Below, piece by piece: positions 47,613-59,400 of a stretch of 64,000 nt of DNA (positions are counted from its first letter, which is position 1; each line of letters starts with the position of its first letter). Location of the stretch: positions 124,001-188,000 of the forward strand of contig VZRG01000377.1 of assembly GCA_013397435.1 (NCBI GenBank). Reading direction: 5' to 3'. The notes below the pieces were generated by a model. That model was given only the letters and a program-made list of their open reading frames with translations, was not told the origin of the DNA and made no database searches. Position numbers and translations under genes: made by a program. This DNA is from Erythrocercus mccallii. Taxonomy: Eukaryota > Chordata > Aves > Passeriformes > Dicruridae.

Positions 47613-48050
47613 TGGAATCACAGGATAGTTTGAGTTGGGAGGGACCTTTAGAGGTCATCTAGTCCAACCCTCTGAAAGACTGGGGACGTCTTCAACTGGA
47701 TCAAGTTGCTCAGAGCCCAAACCACCCTGACCTTGAAAGTTCCTAGAGATTGGGCATTTACCACTTCTCTGGGCAACCTGGTCTAATGTTGCACCACCCC
47801 CATTATAAAAAATTTCTTCCTTATATCTAGTCTAAATCTACCCTATCTTAGCTTAAAACCATTATCCTTTGTTGTAGCACAATGAGCCCTACTAAAAAGT
47901 CCATCCTCATCTTTCTTATAACCCCTCTTTAAGTATTGAGAACTGCAATAAGGTCTTTCTGAAGCCTTCTCTTCTCCAGGCTGAATAACCCCCAACTCTC
48001 TCAACCTTTTCTCATAGGAGAGGTGTTCCATCACTGATCATTTTTGTGAC
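47613..48050 (-). mobile_element. CR1 LINE 3' fragment (about 440 bp)
   Basis: On the plus strand it starts ggaatcacaggatagtttga, then ggtcatctagtccaaccctc, gggcaacctggtctaatgtt, ataaggtctttctgaagcct and tctccaggctgaataacccc. This is the reverse complement of a CR1 3' end in its usual order. It is degraded and has no intact ORF. Confidence 0.9.
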
Positions 48051-48734
48051 AACCCCCCTGCCTTTGGATGATTAAACATGGGTGTCTGATGCAATTTCAG
48101 CTGTGATAGAGTCTGAAATGTCCATACAGCCTTGGCAGGTGCCACTGCAACTACAGGAGATTTGTTCCCTCCCTAGGTGGTAGCACTAACATAGATAGGA
48201 CTAACAACACCCCTTTGTAGATGTGCTAGATGTGTAGGAAAGTTCAAGTAGATTGAGTCCCGAATTCCTAAATAGATATTTTCCCCTTGTAACCAATGTG
48301 CTAGCAATGTTTCCAGAGTTATCTTTTAGGGGTATGTTCTATTTCCATCACAGAAAGGGTTGCACTTGTTTTCAGCCCTGCTAAATCCTCACTTTCAGCA
48401 TGTGCAGAACCAGTACAAACTTGGTCACAGCCATGGCCTGATCATCAGCAAGATCCTGCTTTGAGTGAGTGCATGTGTCTGTTTTGGTGTTTATATGTGG
48501 TATTTGTGTCAGCAGTTGTTGGGAATATGAGGCACTCTTCTTCCTCCCTCCAAAAAATAAATGTAGTAATATGCTGAGTAGTTTTTGGTCTCTGCTACGT
48601 CAGACCTAGGGCTGCAAGGCTGCCCATCTCAGTGAGTTCCTAACCATACTAAGAGCAGGGTTGGGTTTCCTTGCAGCAAAAATGGAACTAGGCTGATTCC
48701 CTACCCTTATAATAATGAGCTGCCCAATTGGAAA

Positions 48735-48885
48735 ATCTTTCATGGAAAAACCCCAAATTATAAAACAAACAAATGACAAAAAAACTCACCAAAAAACTCC
48801 CCAGCCAAAAAAAAAAACAAAAAAAAACCCCCAAAACAAACCACTTAAAAAAACCAACCCAAAGGAAAAAAAACAAAACTACTTT
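48735..48885 (+). repeat. A/C-rich low-complexity block
   Basis: About 150 bp made almost only of A and C, with interrupted runs such as ccaaaaaaaaaaacaaaaaa and aaacccccaaaacaaacc. The strand bias creates long spurious ORFs on both strands. Confidence 0.85.
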
Positions 48886-49604
48886 CTTCTTTTGTACCAG
48901 CTGCCTGTATTAGTGCATCTAGGGGGCTGAGGATCTACTCATTCTCCACCCACTCACTCACAGTTTGTAGTAGCTGATCACTAAATCCCTCTTCCTTTCC
49001 CCCACCAACGCATGACCTCTACCAGCCTACAGCGGTAGCAGGGAGGGATTTGCAACCTGATTTATTCATGTGTGGATGCAGCAGGCAGATGTGTTATATT
49101 CTTCTTTGGCAGCTTGCCCTGTGAAACTTGTATTTCTCTATAGCCTTTATGGCTACAGGTTGGCTGTGTGCTACTATTAATGCAATTATCTGACAGTGGA
49201 CATGAGGTTCAATGCAATACATCATTAAAACTTTTAACCTTAAATGAAGGACCCCCAAATTTCAAAAATAAATTTGTATAAAATATCACATGCAATTATA
49301 TCAAAACACAGCATTCCTGGTTTCTGAAGTAGCATTTCAGTGCTTTTTGATTTGGAAGGAACATATTTCAAGGAGCACCAGCAAATAATATATTTAACAT
49401 TTGGGGTTTTTAATTAAAGTGCTTCCTGGAAAATGAGCTAAAACATAGCTAAATATAAGCACAGTCTGGTGGATGCCCTCCTTCTCCCACAGCAGCCGTG
49501 CACTTGCCTGCTCTCGTCAGGCGGGTGAGGAAAGACACATGGCTGAGTCTATCATATATTGTGAACATCTTTTTTCTTTTGAAAGGAATGAAATGAGTGC
49601 TTAC

Positions 49605-49665
49605 CCATTTGGCTTGGCTCGTTTGTTTCCTCAGATGCTCTTGGAGTTTTCACAGTATTTCCCAT
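49605..49665 (-). CDS. SLA: SLA exon 1 (first coding exon)
   Basis: The ATG is at 49665-49663 on the minus strand, and the donor gtaagc follows the exon end at 49605. It encodes MGNTVKTPRASEETNEPSQM plus one base of Gly21. MGN at the start fits N-terminal glycine myristoylation, as described for SLAP in mammals. The peptide aligns with the mammalian N-terminus as recalled (MGNSMKSTPA). Sixty-one nt, leaving phase 1, which fits exon 2 exactly. A possible acceptor (ccttgatttag) ends about 35 bp before the ATG, so a spliced noncoding 5' exon upstream is likely. Confidence 0.9.
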
Positions 49666-52600
49666 TGTGCTCACTAATTCCGTCAAAGCTCTTCGGAACT
49701 AAATCAAGGCAGACATTGAAATTTAACATCACAGTAACACCTGCTGTGCTAACAGATGAGAAATGACCTAGTTTGGGTGTCTCCAATTTCATACAGTTTT
49801 GCTTTTGAGAACTCTGGTGTCAAATTCATGCAAGAGTTTTACATACTTGCTAAACTCTCACCGCTTTTGTGCTTTTATCAGGGGAGTAGCAGAAAACCAC
49901 AGCTAGGGAAGTTGCTCAGAAGAACATGATGTAGTAAAAGTTTCCATTACCAGTACCTCAGCACTATAGGAAGTAACAGCAGAGCTGTGCCCATATGGGC
50001 ATTTCATATACAAAGTGTTCCTTCAGCATTTGGGGTTCTGAGGCTACAAAGGATCTAATTAGACTGATGTCCCTGGTTTTCAGCACTGTGTGTGTATGTT
50101 GGTTTGAACAGTACTGAACACAAAGAACACAGCTTGGTAGGTTTGGGCTTTTTTCTGATGCAATTGTGACTTCAGCAAATGTGGGCAATTTTTTTTTTTT
50201 AAGTAACACCTTGCCTATAAAATGTTTGCTCTCAAATCTCCTGCATAAAGCCAGCAGTGAAAATTCTTCAGATACCTTAAAAAATTTGGTGGATGCACAA
50301 GAAACAGTATCAGACAATTGTGGAACTAAATACTGTGAGAGGAACAGTTCCTTCTCATAGCTTTGCTGCAGGCATCCTAATTCTCTCTGACACAGGACAG
50401 AGAGAGAAATATTTTGAATGTGGAAGGTGTATCATGCTATGGTATCTTTTCAGAGGCAGAAGACAGAAAGCTGTATCTATTTAAAAACTGTACATTAAAG
50501 CAAAATAACACCACCAGCTGATGGGTAATTATGTTTTAAAAATATATTTCTGTCTGTTGCCCTGTGAAAATGATAACAGGAGCTCTAGCAGCATTGTGTG
50601 AATATTCTGCATCTTGTGGCCTTTTCTAGCTTCAATATTTCAAAGACGTTTACTGTCTTTGGTGTGCTGCTCTTCACTTACACAGGCTAGAGCCTGATGA
50701 GGTCAGGTGGAGAGATGTCCAACTTGAAAAGTAAAACTGCTGACATCAGCAGGACTTTATTGCTAATTGTCTTTTGGGATAAAATTGGCAGAATTTCAGT
50801 ATGTTGATTAATACCGTAAATTTTTAACATCTTACAGACAATTTAGGAAGACATCCTACAGAATAAAATGCCATTCAAAGGAAAGAAAATCGTCCCTTAT
50901 CACATGCAAGGAGCTCAGTGCTAGAACAGATGGTAGTGCACAGTTTGACTCCACCTCATCTGCTCTCCAAGCAGATCTCCAAGTGCTGTTTCCAAAGGCT
51001 CTTTGCTAGAATGCTCTATTTCACTGCCCAAATGGCACATTGGCCCTTTGCTTAAATGCACTCAGAACTGGCTTGTGGCACATCTGGAGGGTGCAGCTGT
51101 GCCAGTGTCTTTCTGACAAGAATCTGAAACCAATTTCACAAGAACAAAATGTGTTGCCAGATAGGAGAAGTCTAGAAGCTGAATAAAACAGTGCCGTTTA
51201 ATTTAAATAAACTACTTGGGTATTCACATTTTTAAAAGAGGTCTCTTGATAGAAAACAAACAAAAAAATCTTTCTCCATGTAAATGTATCTAAATTTCTA
51301 AACCTGAAAACAGAGTTCACTTTATCAGGCAATGTCTGCTTTCAAGATCATAATTTTCTGATCTAATTATTAGTATTTTTCTGCAAGACCCAATTTTAAT
51401 TTGTTGAACATTTTTCTTACTTGCATCCCATAAAGAACAAGAGGTAAACCCATAGGAGTAGTGCAGCCAGTATTTTGGCTACAGACGTAATAGATGTTTA
51501 TGGCTCATCTTCATATTAGCCAGGAATAATTTCCTGGGTACAGCAATAGAGAGCTCAACAGGGTTGAAAATGTCAGCCAAGAGAGTGAGATAAGTACCTG
51601 GACTGATAACCTCTGCTGAGCTCTGTGCTCTGGTAGATGCATTTTTGCAGTAACTTAAAATGGAAGCTCAAATCTTCCTCAGTGTATAGAATCTAAGCGG
51701 CAGTTACCAAAAATGTTGTGCAATTCCAGATAGATGGCAAGAATGACAGCATGAACATCTTATGTCCATCTATAATTTTTACACATGCAATTGATATTTA
51801 GATAAGAATTGCTTGAATTTTATGTCCCAAAAGTCTGGAAAAAAAAAAAAAGTAAAAATAAGAGTCCTACCTCTAAGTATAACTTAATGCTGGGTTTTGT
51901 TATTTGAGGACCAGTAGAGCAAATCATCCTACAAGTGTCAGGCTTGTGACCAGTGACCTTTTTCCTACTCCTAATTTCAGGTGTGCCTGAATCTCTTTGT
52001 AAAGTGATACATAGTATTTGTCCTTGGTGGGAAGACTTCTGAAAATTTTTCTTCAGTCTTTAAATCTTTCTAAAAACACGGCACATTTCACCAAGGCACT
52101 TACATTTATCTAGATGATGTTTAAGGATCTAAACTCTAAATGCTGCTTTAAAAATACCTGAAGCGTTTCTGTAGGGTTGCTTATATGTCATTTGCAAATA
52201 AACCACCGTCAAATCCAGAGGGATTCAATACTGGACAACAGGCAGGTTCCTACTTTGTATTTTTGCAGAGCACAGCCTGGTTCCCTTCTGCCATATCAGG
52301 CACTGTTGTTTTCTAAGGACCTCTGAAGTCATCAGAGCACAACTTGCAGCTCCATGCTGCTGCCTTAGATGTGCAGTAATCTGACTTGTGGAAAATGCAA
52401 ACGTTATAAAGTACTTTCAGTAGAGTGAAGAGCAGTGACGTCTTGGGCTTTACTGTCATTAACGTGGCAGTTTGCTGCTTCTCATTGCATTTTCTGTGCT
52501 CTTTTACTGTCACTACCCTTGGTAGCATAAAGTTGTGAAAGGGACAGAGAGTTCAGGATGCTCTCCAGATTCATGGCGGAAGTGCTCAGTAAAAATAAAA

Positions 52601-52865
52601 AAATGAAAAGCTCTGACCCTTGCTGTTAATTCACTTAACTGAAGTGACTAAAAGGAAAATGAGACATCAGACTAGGTTTTACTTCTAAAGCCACTTGTCA
52701 CATGGGTAGAGCAAAGGTTCCTATAATCCAGCCAAAGGTGGTGGAGTGAATACTCTGAGGTATGACTGAACCTCAGATGTTGAAAATGGGACATGGAAGT
52801 TTTGTTTGAAATACCACACGCAAAAACTGTTTCTACTTGTTTGCTGGCAATGGCTTATCACTGTT

Positions 52866-52932
52866 TCTAGGGTAAGATGTACAAATTAGTACCACTGTTC
52901 TAGAGTAAGAATGTACAAATTCGTCATATTTC
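52866..52932 (+). repeat. Two-unit 33-bp tandem duplication
   Basis: Units start at 52866 and 52899 with tctagggtaagatgtacaaa and tctagagtaagaatgtacaa, with a third partial start (tctagaac) after them. The copies have diverged by a few bases. Confidence 0.75.
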
Positions 52933-53230
52933 TAGAACAATGGTATGCTTTATTCTCTAATGATAGAACTTTATGGCATAAGTGGCTTGTGCTTGTGTTC
53001 AGTTATTGTCGGCTCAATACAAATCCATTCCATCACCGCATGATAAATTCTTGTATGGTTTTCTGAAATTTTGAGACACTCTGCAAAACTAGACTTACTG
53101 GAAGCTTTAAAGTTCTCATGAACCAATTCCTTTCATTGAAATCAATAGAAGAACAGTAACAGTTTTATAGATTATAATCTCCTGAAATTGCATATTTGCT
53201 CCAGGCACTGCATCTCACTTGACCTTTTTG

Positions 53231-53440
53231 AATCATAGAATAATTTGGGTTGGAAAGGATATTTGAAGGCCACCTAGTCCAACCCTCCCTCCATGGATAT
53301 TTGCAATTAGATCAGGTTGCTCAGCACCTTGTCCAACCTGGCTTTGAATGTTTACAAGGATGGGGCATCTAACACCTCTCTGGAAAACCTGTGTTTCACC
53401 CCCTCATTGTAAAAAACTTTGTTCCTTATATCTCAACTTG
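53231..53440 (-). mobile_element. CR1 LINE 3' fragment
   Basis: The plus strand begins aatcatagaataatttgggt, then aaggccacctagtccaaccc, aggttgctcagcaccttgtc and ggggcatctaacacctctct, the reverse complement of a CR1 tail. Truncated and degraded. Confidence 0.87.
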
Positions 53441-56400
53441 ATGACAGAGTTTGGGATACACGTAGAAGTGCCATCCTTCCATCAGAGAAGCAGATAACTA
53501 TGCCAGATCCAAAGGAAATAATTCACTGAGGGTAGTGTAAGAAGAACTAGAGAGAAATGATAGACTCTAAACTCACTGTGTCTTACCAACCCCAAACCCT
53601 GCATGGAGTGCAGTTGCTGTTCAGCTCAGAGGAACTGCTGGGAACCAAAATCTACCTGCAGCTCTTCTGCTCACCAGCCATGCACCTCAGGCTTGCATGG
53701 AAATTTGGTTTTAACTGTTAAGATCACATTTGCAGTGTTCCAAGCATTGATTTTTCCTCCTCTCCCCTTTCCACTTGTGCACATAGTGTCCAAGGAAAGG
53801 TGGTCACGTGGCTGTTTGCACATACAGCTATTACGGCTTAGGGATCTTTGCTGGCAAAAGGAACATGAGGAAACATCCACAGTACTAGTCCTGCTTTGTG
53901 TCCTATTTATCAGAACTCTCAGCAGATAAGAATTTTTCACCTGTCAAGACTGGAATCCCACTGACCTACATCGTGTGACCCCAAAAACCTGGGGTACAAT
54001 TTTCCCCTTCTGTTCCTGTGTGCAACACATATAACAATAGCTTCCTCTTGAAGAATTTGTTCTCTGAGAAAATGTGCTTCTGAAGCAGTTAAATAGCATG
54101 GAATATAAGAAATTGTGCTACTTGGTGAGAACTTTTTCAAAGTTATATTTAATATGATTGAGAATTAGTTAATATAAAGAAATGAAAGTAATAAGTGAAA
54201 TAAAAAGGCAAGATAAGCACATGAATAAAGCCCTCCAACAAGGAATACTGTAGACTAGTGAAATGAAAACATTTATCATTCCTGAGATGCTATATTATAT
54301 TTTATTTTAGTTTCCTGATATTCACATCTATATTGCCAAGGTCTTATAATTTAATTCTCAATAAAGTTCACAAGTAATGTCTGAATCTCATTTAGCTTGA
54401 AAATGAAAGCAGTGGCATCCTGTTATTTTTCTTGTGGGGAAAGAAAAAGCAAAACAACGTAAGATTTCAGAAACTGTATATTTTTTTGATGAATTTCCCT
54501 TAATTTATCATTAATCAAAATGAACATCCTTTCAGCTTTGAGGCAGTTGTACCTTTGCACTTAGAAAGAATAACATAATACTCTCATCAAAGTAATTGAT
54601 AGATACATGCAAACATGAAATAACACAGAAATACCACACTATCCACACTTCTAACACTTTGAATAAAAAGCCCACTAATCTGTGGGCTCCTAGTTTGGTT
54701 ATAGTGAAATGCAGCTTGCTTTAGCATAAGGTCCTAAACATCTATCTTACTCTTAGGTTTCAGTAGAAATACTCCTTGTCCTGTCTATCTTTAGTACCAT
54801 TCCTTATGAAAAGGATCAAGGCAGGCTCTTCTGTTTCTGCCTTTGGTGGTACTTGAAATCCACGGTCTGAATACTGTTATTGTTAATGAAATAGAATACC
54901 CTTGTATATAAATAAAATTGAAACATTTGGTCTCGTACGCAGATAAAGTAAAATATCTCACAGCAGTGATTACCTTTAAATGCTAGGCATGGCATTCCAG
55001 GTTGCAGTATTTCTGAAAAAAGCCGTAGTCATAGTACTGCTCTCATGCTGCCAGCAAGGTTTAGCTGATCAAGTCGAGGAGCAGCCGGTCGAATGAGTGT
55101 GTTGTGAAGTTCACGCTGTCATGTAGAGCAGCATTTGCCAAACAGGCCACATACTTCCTCTCTCAGAAATAAGGAAGGCTCAAAGTGTTTGCAACAGATG
55201 AGGTTCCTGTTGCAAGTCACCACTGAAGGCACATTTTATCTATGGGCTGAGAAAAACAGGGAGGTTTTCAATGTATTGCATCAGGGCTAGTTTCAGCAGA
55301 TATAAAAAATGAGGGAAATAACCCAGTTTACATTACATACACAAAAAGGGTTTATTTTTTTTTTCTTCTTCTTCTGAATTTATTTATCTAGTAATGCTCA
55401 TTCCCCAACTGTTTTCTTCTATGCATTTTTTGCTATTTTTCTTCTGACAGACAGGAAGAGGCACAAAACATTTTTTCTCTCTTATTGAGTCTGAATAGGA
55501 ATGCAGCCTTTGCTTTATGCTTCACTCTGTACCCCAAAATACCTTTGTCTGCAAATAATTGAGGCTTAACATCAGCAATGAAGAAATATGGATTGAAAGC
55601 CTCTCTGTGAAGCCCATTTTCACATTAGCTGTTAAAAGTGCAGAAGCCTCAGGACCTTCCTCATCTCAGTGTCTGAGATGGAGGAGCCAAGATACTGGCC
55701 TGTTAAATAACCTGACTAAAGGCACTGAAGAATATTGTGCTGTGGATGTGAATATAGAAGTCAAAGGGATTTATTAAAGTTCGCCCTTTGCTTTTATAGT
55801 CAAGATGGGATCTGAAAACCCATATCCCTAAAGTAGATTAGGAAAATTAAAAAAAAAAAACCCAAAAAAAACCTTTGACAAACCCAAAGAAAGTAAAGTA
55901 ACCCAACAAGCCCAAGCAGATTTCCTGCTTCACACCAGAGTAGCTCCAAGTAGATGCTTATGTGGAAGCTGTTGTGTAACTGTTATTGAAACCAGAAAAC
56001 TGATCAAATCCCCAAAGCTGTGTCAAAAATTGCTAATTTGGTAATTTTGGGAGAATATTCTTTCTCTTTGATGGGCTGTACCAGCAGTCTTCCATTTGAA
56101 GGGACAGGAAAGCACTAGGGAGCTTGATAAGCTAATCAGTCTATAACACAGCTCCATGGTTAACCTGGACAGTTGTATTTTGATTATTTAGGACCTTCTT
56201 TCTTTCTTCAAATCCCAAGGATGTGACATGCATGTCCACTAATGGAATTCACTGAATTGATGAACAGTGTCTCTGGAATTACTCAAATATCATGGATTAG
56301 GAGATGTCTGCATGTGGGAACAGGCAGAGGCAGAGCCTTTTCCCAATCCTTCTCACCATGCTCAGTCTTAGGCTGCCTCTGGTCTTTGTGCCTTTACAAG

Positions 56401-59400
56401 AAGTAAGGTTACATCCTAAGATGCACTTGGGAATGGAACAGGTCTCAGACTGAGCAGGAGAGGTTGGTCATAATTAAGGAGAGGTTGGACTTGCTCGATA
56501 GAACACAATCTGCTGGAAACACAATAAATCTCAGACACTTTGTACTGTGCTTGTAGAGGAACAGATGAGTTTTCAGTGGAGGGCCGTAGATAGAATTCTC
56601 CATTTCTGTGTCATTTCTGCCTGTTGCTGGTGGCTGTCTGCTCTTGTGCAATGATGAGAGCTGATTTCACTTTTGGTGCATCTAGCTAATACTTTGTTTC
56701 AAATAGGATAATTGATAAGGTAGTGTTTACATCTAAATGGAAGAAAGTGCTTGTATGAATTAAGTGGGGCTTTATATGTCATCTTAGAAATATTTATTTC
56801 CTGTTATTCAGGTCACTAACCTGACACAGGCACTCTGTGACTCACTCGTGAGAGGAACATTGTCCTTGCGGGGCTGCCTCTGATGTCAGCAAAGAGGGGT
56901 TTGCAAAGGCTGATATATGAAAAAGGAATCTTCCTTCTTCAAAATTTTATTTTTGATATAAGAGAGAGAAAGCTTGCCTTCCTCCCATATTTATATGGAA
57001 ATTACAGTCTAGTAGACAATTATGGAGGGAAAAACATTTCTTCCTCAGTCTCCCCTTCCATTGCTGGACTGACCTAACCATTCCCTCTTACACTCCCTGT
57101 GCTGGTGTGTGCCAGGTGTCTGCCGAATATCTTCTTAGCTGTGACAAAGACTCCCTGAGCTGTTCCCAAAGCTTTCTACTTCTCCAGACTCTTGAAGCCA
57201 TATTTCATGAAAGCCTGGAAAAATTACATTAACGTCATCACACAGAGCCCTGCAATCTGGGTGTCTTATAAGCACTTGTTAGTACATGAAATTGGATATC
57301 TAAGGAAAAACAGTGAAGGACACTGGAAAACAACCCTGCATGAAAGAAGCAAATAAGGTCTAAATTGAAAACAACTTCTGAAAATATTTTAAATCCAGTC
57401 TGTTAAAGAATAATCTCCTAAATTCATTGGGAAAATGAGTCAGTGGTCGCTTAGTTGCAGCTTGCTTATTTTTGCAGGGAGAAAAAACAGGATTTAAACA
57501 ATATCTTTAATCTGGCATTACCTGAAACTGAAGACTCCCTCAAACAGAAATAAGGTGCTGTTGCCAGTCCATGAAGTGATTATCCTTAGGCAGAAACTGC
57601 CAAGGGGAGGGCTGCAGTATCCGTTTCTCTGTGTCTCTGAGCACAGCTTAAATGCTTCATGCAAGATCAGGCTTTAGTCAAACACAAGCTGTGTTTTAAG
57701 TGATAGGAAGCACTTGAGCTCAGCAGCCAGGAAATGGAGGAGCCCTGGCTATCCTGGAGGTCAAACCAGATGGTCTGACAGATACTTCTGGCTGGGAACT
57801 GTGTGCATCTCAGCCTGGAGAGTGCCTATTTTTAACAAATAAAATATTGCTGTACAGCTGGCTCTTTTGGGAAAGTAGAATTCTCAGGATATTTCCTTGG
57901 TCTGACTGTTTGCATTAGATGTCTTTTGATCTCATTTTTGGGTGGTGTTACTGTAATTGCTGTTTGCATTGCCTATAGCATGGTTTAGAGCACACAGAAA
58001 GCCTGCTTTGGTTGCAGCCATCAGAGAAACTTTGTTCACTTGCAGGGAGTGTGTATGCTAAGGAGACAATGTGTCTCAAGAAAGAATTTCATTTTCAGGT
58101 CAGTTTGGAAAAAAACAAGAGTTCGTGATGCAAGGAGAGGAAGCTGCATTTGGGTTTGCAGAGTATGGGTGAGAAAATCTGGTTCCAGTAAAGTTTCTAA
58201 TCATTAGATGTGTTCTGAATAATTTTTGAAATATTTTGCAGATGTGAGCTTCAAAACTAAATGAGGAATGAAAAGACATTCATCACTGCATCTTATATGG
58301 CAATTGTCTTTTCCAGACATGTGAGACAGAGGTAGAGAGTACAGTGTGGTAGCTTGATTCTGGCTGGACACCAGCTGCCCACTAAACCTACTCTGTCAAT
58401 GCTCTCCTCAGCTGGCAAGGGAGAGAAAATAAAATAAAATTCTCATGGGTCAAGATAAGCACAGGAAGAGATCACCCACTGGTTACCATCACAGACAGGG
58501 AAATGAATTTATTTGAATTAGTTTAATTTATAACCAATTAAACTGAGCAGGACAATGCAAGTAAAACATGATTATGACCATCTGGGATTTTCCACTCTCA
58601 CTCTTCCTCACAACACTGCAGTTATTTCATTTAGACTCCCTCACTACCAAAACATGGCCACACAAATCAGAGGTCCATATATTCTTTTTTATCATCTCGT
58701 CAGAACAGCAGCAAGAGTTTGTGGGGGAAGAATTGGGATGGCCAGAATAGCATCAGTGAAAGTATGTTGAGCTATGGTGTCCCAAAAGTTTGCAAGAGGC
58801 ACCGGCCTCAGGTCAGCTGGTCACAGCCTGATAACAGAGTGAGAATTCACCTTCACATAACACTGATTCATCAGCTTTTCACCAGTATGAGCTGCAACAT
58901 TTCCTTGGTATCTGAATTTCTACTGTGTATCTGAACCTCTAATACTGAAAAGTGGAGTTAAGAACTGCTGCCAATGCTTCTGGTCCCTGAACTAAATAGT
59001 ACCAAAGGCTTTGCCTCCCATTTTCAATGCCATCACTTGTTGCAGTAGGTGCTATTGCTCAACACTGTAAAGTTCCTCCTATTCCTGCAAATTTTGGAGT
59101 GCAGTGTAACAATGCTGTTGTGGATTGTGTCACACAGCTGCAACTGCTTCTTCTTAGCACTTTTGAACGCTTTTGACTGGGTCGATGTCAAAAATGTCAA
59201 TGGAACTCCCTCTGTTTTCCAGACAGCTAAAACAAGAAGTGTTGTGGCTTCAGTTCCCTGTAAATCCTTTCTAAATGATCTCCCAGTGATGACAAGGTGG
59301 CTAATGACTACAACTTTATTGTATATGTCATTTTTTAAGACATTCACTTTCAAAAAAACAACTCTGCTGAAATATCTGAAGATTTCACTTGTTAGTTTTA

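Larger units (their letters stand above)
43699..49604 (-). other. SLA intron 1
   Basis: 5.9 kb intron. It contains CR1 fragments near 45088-45252 (plus) and 47613-48050 (minus) and an A/C-rich low-complexity block at 48735-48885. Otherwise nothing is recognised. Confidence 0.75.
33954..49665 (-). other. SLA: Src-like adaptor gene nested antisense in a TG intron
   Basis: SLA (SLAP) is a small membrane-associated adaptor of blood cells. In mammals it dampens T-cell and B-cell receptor signalling by bringing the ubiquitin ligase CBL to receptor and kinase complexes. Seven coding exons on the minus strand, all GT-AG and in phase, give 837 nt (278 residues plus TAA), close to the mammalian length of about 276. 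The order is a myristoylation-type N-terminus (MGN), SH3 (about residues 22-80), SH2 (about 84-175, with FMIRES and Arg111) and a tail containing SYGLRESIASYLSLT. The whole gene sits in the TG intron between exons j and k. Noncoding 5' exons and the promoter were not located. Confidence 0.96.

Noticed and set aside
48688..48930. Overlapping Lys/Gln-rich plus ORF and Phe-rich minus ORF
   Set aside because: Both are produced by the A/C-rich low-complexity block and have no gene features.
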